From assembly GCA_021808105.1 (NCBI GenBank), contig JAKBCC010000005.1, forward strand, positions 1-50,077: 50,077 bases of DNA. The letters are read 5' to 3'. Both the position numbers and the translations under genes were made by a program. Within the stretch, counting starts at the first letter, position 1, and every line of letters starts with the position of its first letter. Below, one piece after another: positions 46,325-50,077 of this stretch. The DNA comes from Planctomycetota bacterium. GTDB lineage: Bacteria > Planctomycetota > Phycisphaerae > WQYP01. Below the pieces are notes generated by a model. It saw only the letters and a program-made list of their open reading frames with translations. It did not search any database and had not been told where the DNA came from.

Positions 46325-47587
46325 ATGGCGTCCGAACAATCAAAAGATCAATCATGCGCCGAAGGCTCCGGGCCGGGGTGCGATGTTAGCTCAATTATGC
46401 TTATCGCATTCCTCGGACTGTTTTTATCCGGCTATAACAATTTTATGGTCGCCATCGCCCTGATAGAAATTAAACCGGCTTTCCAGCTTGGGTCGATAGC
46501 TGTGGGGCTGGTATTGGCGGCCACCTTTCTGGGCATGTTAATTGGGGGTGCGACGCTAGGCAGGCTAGCCGACATTATGGGCCGCCGCCCTGTGATGATT
46601 TTAAATATGTGCATGATTGCGGCTTTTGCCCTGTTATCCAGCTTTGCCGCCAATGCGCCGGAATTAATTATCATGCGATTGCTGATGGGCATTGGCATTG
46701 GTGCCGGTTATCCGATTGGTTCGACCTATGTAGCCGATGTCAGTTCCAGCCATGACCGTGGTGCCCGGATGACGTTAGCATTCTGTGGATGGGGCTTTGG
46801 GGCCTTGGCCTGCGGCCTGGTGGGCTGGACCCTGCTGTCCGTGGTTCCACCGACACTGGGATGGCGGCTCATGCTGGCGTCCGGTGCAATACCCGCGATT
46901 ATTGCTTTGGTGGTCATTCGGACCCGCTGCCTGCCGGAATCTCATTGCTGGAAAAGTTCGCAATCGCTGGAGCCTCTGCCTTTCAGGACGCTCTTGAGCC
47001 GCAGTTACCGCACTACAACTCTGGCGGCGCTGCTGCCATGGTTCCTGATGGATCTGCCGGTTTATGGCATTGGTCTTCTGATCCCGACCGTGCTTCTGCA
47101 ACTGCACGTCGGCGGTTCCAACGCTGTGGTTTTAAGTACCTGCGGATTATCTATATTTACCTTGCTGGGGTTTGCGGTTGCGTACTATACCATTGACCGA
47201 TTCGGGCGAAGGCAGCTTCAGATCATCGGCTTTATCGGTATGGCGGTGCTATTTACAATTTTGGCCGTCGCGGGTGCGGGGATCAACAAATTTGCGCTCC
47301 TGGCGATGTTTGCCGGTATCCAGATTTTTATCAATGCGGGGCCCAATACCACCACATGGATTGTCGCGGCAGAAGTTTTCCCGACCCGGTTGCGGGCGTC
47401 CGGACAGGGCAGTGCTACAGCATTTTCCCGCATTGGCGCGGCATCGGGGGCTTTTTTCCTGCCGGTTATCGACGCCAAAGCCGGTCTGGGAGCGGCTTTT
47501 GCGGTAGTTGCCATTGCCAGCGTCATTGCTGCTATAATCACAGGCATCTATTTGCCGGAAACAGCGCGCTGTGACCTTAAGCACTGA
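46325..47587 (+). CDS. MFS transporter
   Basis: GLFLSGYNNFMVAIALIEIK...GGATLGRLADIMGRRPVMILNM...YYTIDRFGRRQLQIIGFIG; 12-TM sugar/metabolite:H+ type. Confidence 0.92.
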   Translation: MASEQSKDQSCAEGSGPGCDVSSIMLIAFLGLFLSGYNNFMVAIALIEIKPAFQLGSIAVGLVLAATFLGMLIGGATLGRLADIMGRRPVMILNMCMIAAFALLSSFAANAPELIIMRLLMGIGIGAGYPIGSTYVADVSSSHDRGARMTLAFCGWGFGALACGLVGWTLLSVVPPTLGWRLMLASGAIPAIIALVVIRTRCLPESHCWKSSQSLEPLPFRTLLSRSYRTTTLAALLPWFLMDLPVYGIGLLIPTVLLQLHVGGSNAVVLSTCGLSIFTLLGFAVAYYTIDRFGRRQLQIIGFIGMAVLFTILAVAGAGINKFALLAMFAGIQIFINAGPNTTTWIVAAEVFPTRLRASGQGSATAFSRIGAASGAFFLPVIDAKAGLGAAFAVVAIASVIAAIITGIYLPETARCDLKH

Positions 47588-47619
47588 AGGGCGCTGTAGT
47601 CAATCAAGGAGTTGAGTTT

Positions 47620-48786
47620 ATGTCCGTTACCATGACCAGTGTCGAGCAGTCGGTGAGGCAAACGTATTCCCTGGCGGCACTGGAAAAACAGGAGAGCCTC
47701 TGCTGCCCTGTATCCTATGATCCAAAATATCTGAAGATAATTCCGCAGGAAGTTCTGGACCGTGATTACGGTTGCGGTGATCCGTCACAATTTCTCCGTT
47801 CCGGTGAAACAGTCCTTGATCTAGGCTCCGGTGGCGGCAAAATATGCTTTATAGCGGCGCAGGTGGTGGGACCGCAGGGGCGGGTCATCGGTGTGGATAT
47901 GAATGATGAAATGCTGTCGCTGGCCCGGGGGAATAAGGCTGCGGTGGCCCAGGCCATGGGGTATGACAATATCGAGTTTCGCAAGGGTATGATTCAGGAT
48001 TTGCAATTGGATCTTGCTGATACCGAAACTTTTTTGCGCAGAAATCCTGTGACCGGGATCGCGGAATTGCAGGCTTTGCAGGCGCATCAGGAAATACAGC
48101 GCCGGCAACATCCGCTGGTAGCGGATGAATCGGTGGATGTAATAGTTTCCAACTGTGTGCTGAATTTGGTTCGACCGGGGGACAAAGCGCGGTTGTTTTC
48201 GGAAATGTTCCGAGTTCTGCGGATGGGCGGGCGGGTTGCCATCAGCGATATTGTCAGTGATGAGGATGTCCCGGAAGACTTGCGGAATGATCCGCAGTTA
48301 TGGTCGGGGTGCATCAGCGGGGCCTGGCGTGAGGATGCTTTCGTGGAGGCTTTTGAGCGGGCCGGATTCTTTGGAATTCAATTAGCCAAACGGGATTCAG
48401 TTCCTTGGCGGACCGTCAATGGCATTGAATTTCGCAGTGTTACGGTGGTAGCCCACAAGGGTAAGCAGGGACCCTGCCTGGAACGCAATCAGGCCCTGGT
48501 TTACGCCGGACCCTGGAAGCAGGTGGTGGATGATGACGGGCATGTGTTTGTCCGGGCCAGGCGCATGGCGGTGTGTGACAAGACGTTCCGCATCATGACC
48601 AATGCGGATGGGCCGTATGCCAGAGACCTATTTGGTATTCAACCGCGGCAGGAAGTTCCCGTGGCCGAGGCGCTGCCGTTTGGGTGCAAAGGCGCTGCGA
48701 TTCGCAATCCGCGACAGACGAAAGGCCTGGATTACAACGCCACAACCGACGCCTCATCTTCCTGCACCACCGATGGCTGCTGCTGA
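47620..48786 (+). CDS. ArsM-like SAM-dependent methyltransferase with Cys-rich C-terminus
   Basis: ETVLDLGSGGGKICFIAAQVVGPQGRVIGVDMNDEML...DESVDVIVSNCVLNLVRPGDKARLFSEMFRVLRMGGRVAISDI; ends CTTDGCC. Confidence 0.85.
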   Translation: MSVTMTSVEQSVRQTYSLAALEKQESLCCPVSYDPKYLKIIPQEVLDRDYGCGDPSQFLRSGETVLDLGSGGGKICFIAAQVVGPQGRVIGVDMNDEMLSLARGNKAAVAQAMGYDNIEFRKGMIQDLQLDLADTETFLRRNPVTGIAELQALQAHQEIQRRQHPLVADESVDVIVSNCVLNLVRPGDKARLFSEMFRVLRMGGRVAISDIVSDEDVPEDLRNDPQLWSGCISGAWREDAFVEAFERAGFFGIQLAKRDSVPWRTVNGIEFRSVTVVAHKGKQGPCLERNQALVYAGPWKQVVDDDGHVFVRARRMAVCDKTFRIMTNADGPYARDLFGIQPRQEVPVAEALPFGCKGAAIRNPRQTKGLDYNATTDASSSCTTDGCC

Positions 48787-48844
48787 TGGGTGAGTTGCTG
48801 TTACGCTTGCTCCAACGCCGCGACCTGCTGAAAAGGATTATTTA

Positions 48845-49864
48845 ATGAATTTATCCATTCTCAACACACCTCCGGAAAATCGCTTTGACCAGCGCCTGCG
48901 CGCTGCGGGTGTGGGGGAATTTACGGGATTAAGTATTCGCACGGTGCAGGTGAACGTGGGATTAAAATGCAATCTGGCCTGCCATCATTGCCATGTTGAA
49001 TCTTCGCCTAAACGCACTGAGGAAATGAGCTGGGAAACCATGGAACTTGTGCTCAAGGCTGCGAAAAAAGCCCAGGCCGCAACCCTTGATATAACCGGTG
49101 GAGCACCGGAAATGAACCCGAATTTTCGGCGCTTTGTCGATGCTGCCATCGCGCAGGGATTGGACGTGATGGTTCGCACCAACCTGACCATTATGCTGGA
49201 AGAGGGCTTCACCGATTTACCTGAATTTTATGCGCATCGTCGTGTGCATCTGGTGGCCTCGCTGCCCTGCTACCTGGAAACCAATGTGGATCGGCAGCGG
49301 GGCAAACATGTTTATCAGGAAAGCGTGGCGGTTATCCAGCGCCTCAATGCCCTGGGATATGGATCGCGTGAGGATCTGGCACTGGATCTGGTGTATAACC
49401 CCGGCGGCCCGTCTCTGCCGCCGGAGCAATCAGCACTGGAGGCGGCATATCGCAAGGAACTTGGAACGCATTTCGGCATACGCTTTACCAAACTTTATAC
49501 CATTACCAACCTGCCCATAGGGCGATTTCAGCATGATTTGCAGCGGCAGGGTTACGCGGAAAAATATCAGGACCTGCTGGAACGGACTTTTAATTCTTCC
49601 ACACTCAATGAACTTATGTGCCGCCATCAGTTACATGTCGGCTGGGACGGCACCCTTTACGATTGTGATTTCAATTACGCCCTGAAACTGCCGGCCAACG
49701 CGGGCCATATCCGGGATTTTGATCCCGCCGCTTTTCTAACCCGCCAAATCGCCACCGGTGCCCATTGCTTCGGCTGCACCGCCGGCGCAGGCTCATCCTG
49801 CGGCGGCAGCCTGGTCGCGGGCGAAGCTCAAGCCGGTCAAAACGTGCAGGGAGCGACGGGGTAA
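48845..49864 (+). CDS. arsS: Arsenosugar biosynthesis-type radical SAM protein (ArsS-like)
   Basis: VNVGLKCNLACHHCHVESSPKRTEEMSWETMELVLKAAKKAQAATLDITGGAPEMNPNFRRFV and C-terminal CFGCTAGAGSSCGGSLV. Confidence 0.9.
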   Translation: MNLSILNTPPENRFDQRLRAAGVGEFTGLSIRTVQVNVGLKCNLACHHCHVESSPKRTEEMSWETMELVLKAAKKAQAATLDITGGAPEMNPNFRRFVDAAIAQGLDVMVRTNLTIMLEEGFTDLPEFYAHRRVHLVASLPCYLETNVDRQRGKHVYQESVAVIQRLNALGYGSREDLALDLVYNPGGPSLPPEQSALEAAYRKELGTHFGIRFTKLYTITNLPIGRFQHDLQRQGYAEKYQDLLERTFNSSTLNELMCRHQLHVGWDGTLYDCDFNYALKLPANAGHIRDFDPAAFLTRQIATGAHCFGCTAGAGSSCGGSLVAGEAQAGQNVQGATG

Positions 49865-49929
49865 AGGCATCAGGACCAGAATTTCGTTGCCTGAATTGCG
49901 GCCACAAGCGTTGCGTCTGTGGTGGACAG

Positions 49930-49966
49930 AGCATCGGATGATAATCCGGTGGTTGATCTAGTGCCG
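49930..49966. repeat. Half-site copy of the 71-nt hairpin repeat core
   Basis: gagcatcggatgataatccggtggttgatctagtgccgcc matches the left half of the 4952/5334/5717 hairpins. Confidence 0.85.
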
Positions 49967-49980
49967 CCGGGGCGGACGGG

Positions 49981-50008
49981 GTTACGGGTTACAGGTTACG
50001 GGTTACAG
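49981..50008. repeat. Four tandem heptamers (gttacgg gttacag)x2
   Basis: gttacgggttacaggttacgggttacag read directly. Confidence 0.9.
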
Positions 50009-50077
50009 AGGAGTTTGGGAGTTTCTGGAAGCGTCGCCGCTCTCCTATTCTGCCCGCCAGGGTAAACCTGCCCGCTC

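Noticed and set aside
48787-48844. TGA stop of the ArsM-like gene as a possible selenocysteine codon (..GCC-TGA-TGG-GTG..)
   Set aside because: Read-through gives no recognisable continuation and no obvious SECIS-like hairpin; the Cys-rich end looks like a normal C-terminus.

Overview
The window is a roughly 50 kb bacterial chromosomal segment. Its gene content (DUF4159 protein, PEP-CTERM protein, slipin, ThrC/NIL/MoaD/MoeB cluster) looks Planctomycetes/Phycisphaerae-like, but that taxonomic reading is inference only. It carries many housekeeping genes: mfd, recG, rny, atpC, a phoH-like gene, rdgB, tatA, a ChdC/chlorite-dismutase-like gene and tRNA-Pro(TGG). The strongest unusual signal is a SAM-I (S-box) riboswitch with its own terminator on the minus strand. 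It precedes a cluster of threonine-synthase-like PLP enzyme, MoaD-like sulfur carrier ending in GG, NIL-domain protein and MoeB/ThiF-like E1. That arrangement suggests a methionine-regulated, protein-thiocarboxylate-dependent sulfur-insertion route rather than plain threonine synthesis. Other accessory signals are: (i) a RAYT/Y1 transposase bracketed by four copies of a 26-nt inverted-repeat element; (ii) three tandem ~384-bp repeats, each with a 71-nt hairpin, whose core recurs elsewhere; (iii) two separate overlapping AAA-ATPase plus TOPRIM-like gene pairs, which are candidate defence systems; (iv) mazEF translationally coupled to mfd; (v) a HEPN-like gene with a frameshifted partner containing an A_AAA_AAG heptamer; (vi) an unlisted 34-aa SPKK-type histone-H1-tail-like ORF; (vii) an arsenosugar-type ArsM-like/ArsS cluster. 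All calls come from reading the sequence and the supplied ORF translations. No database search was run.
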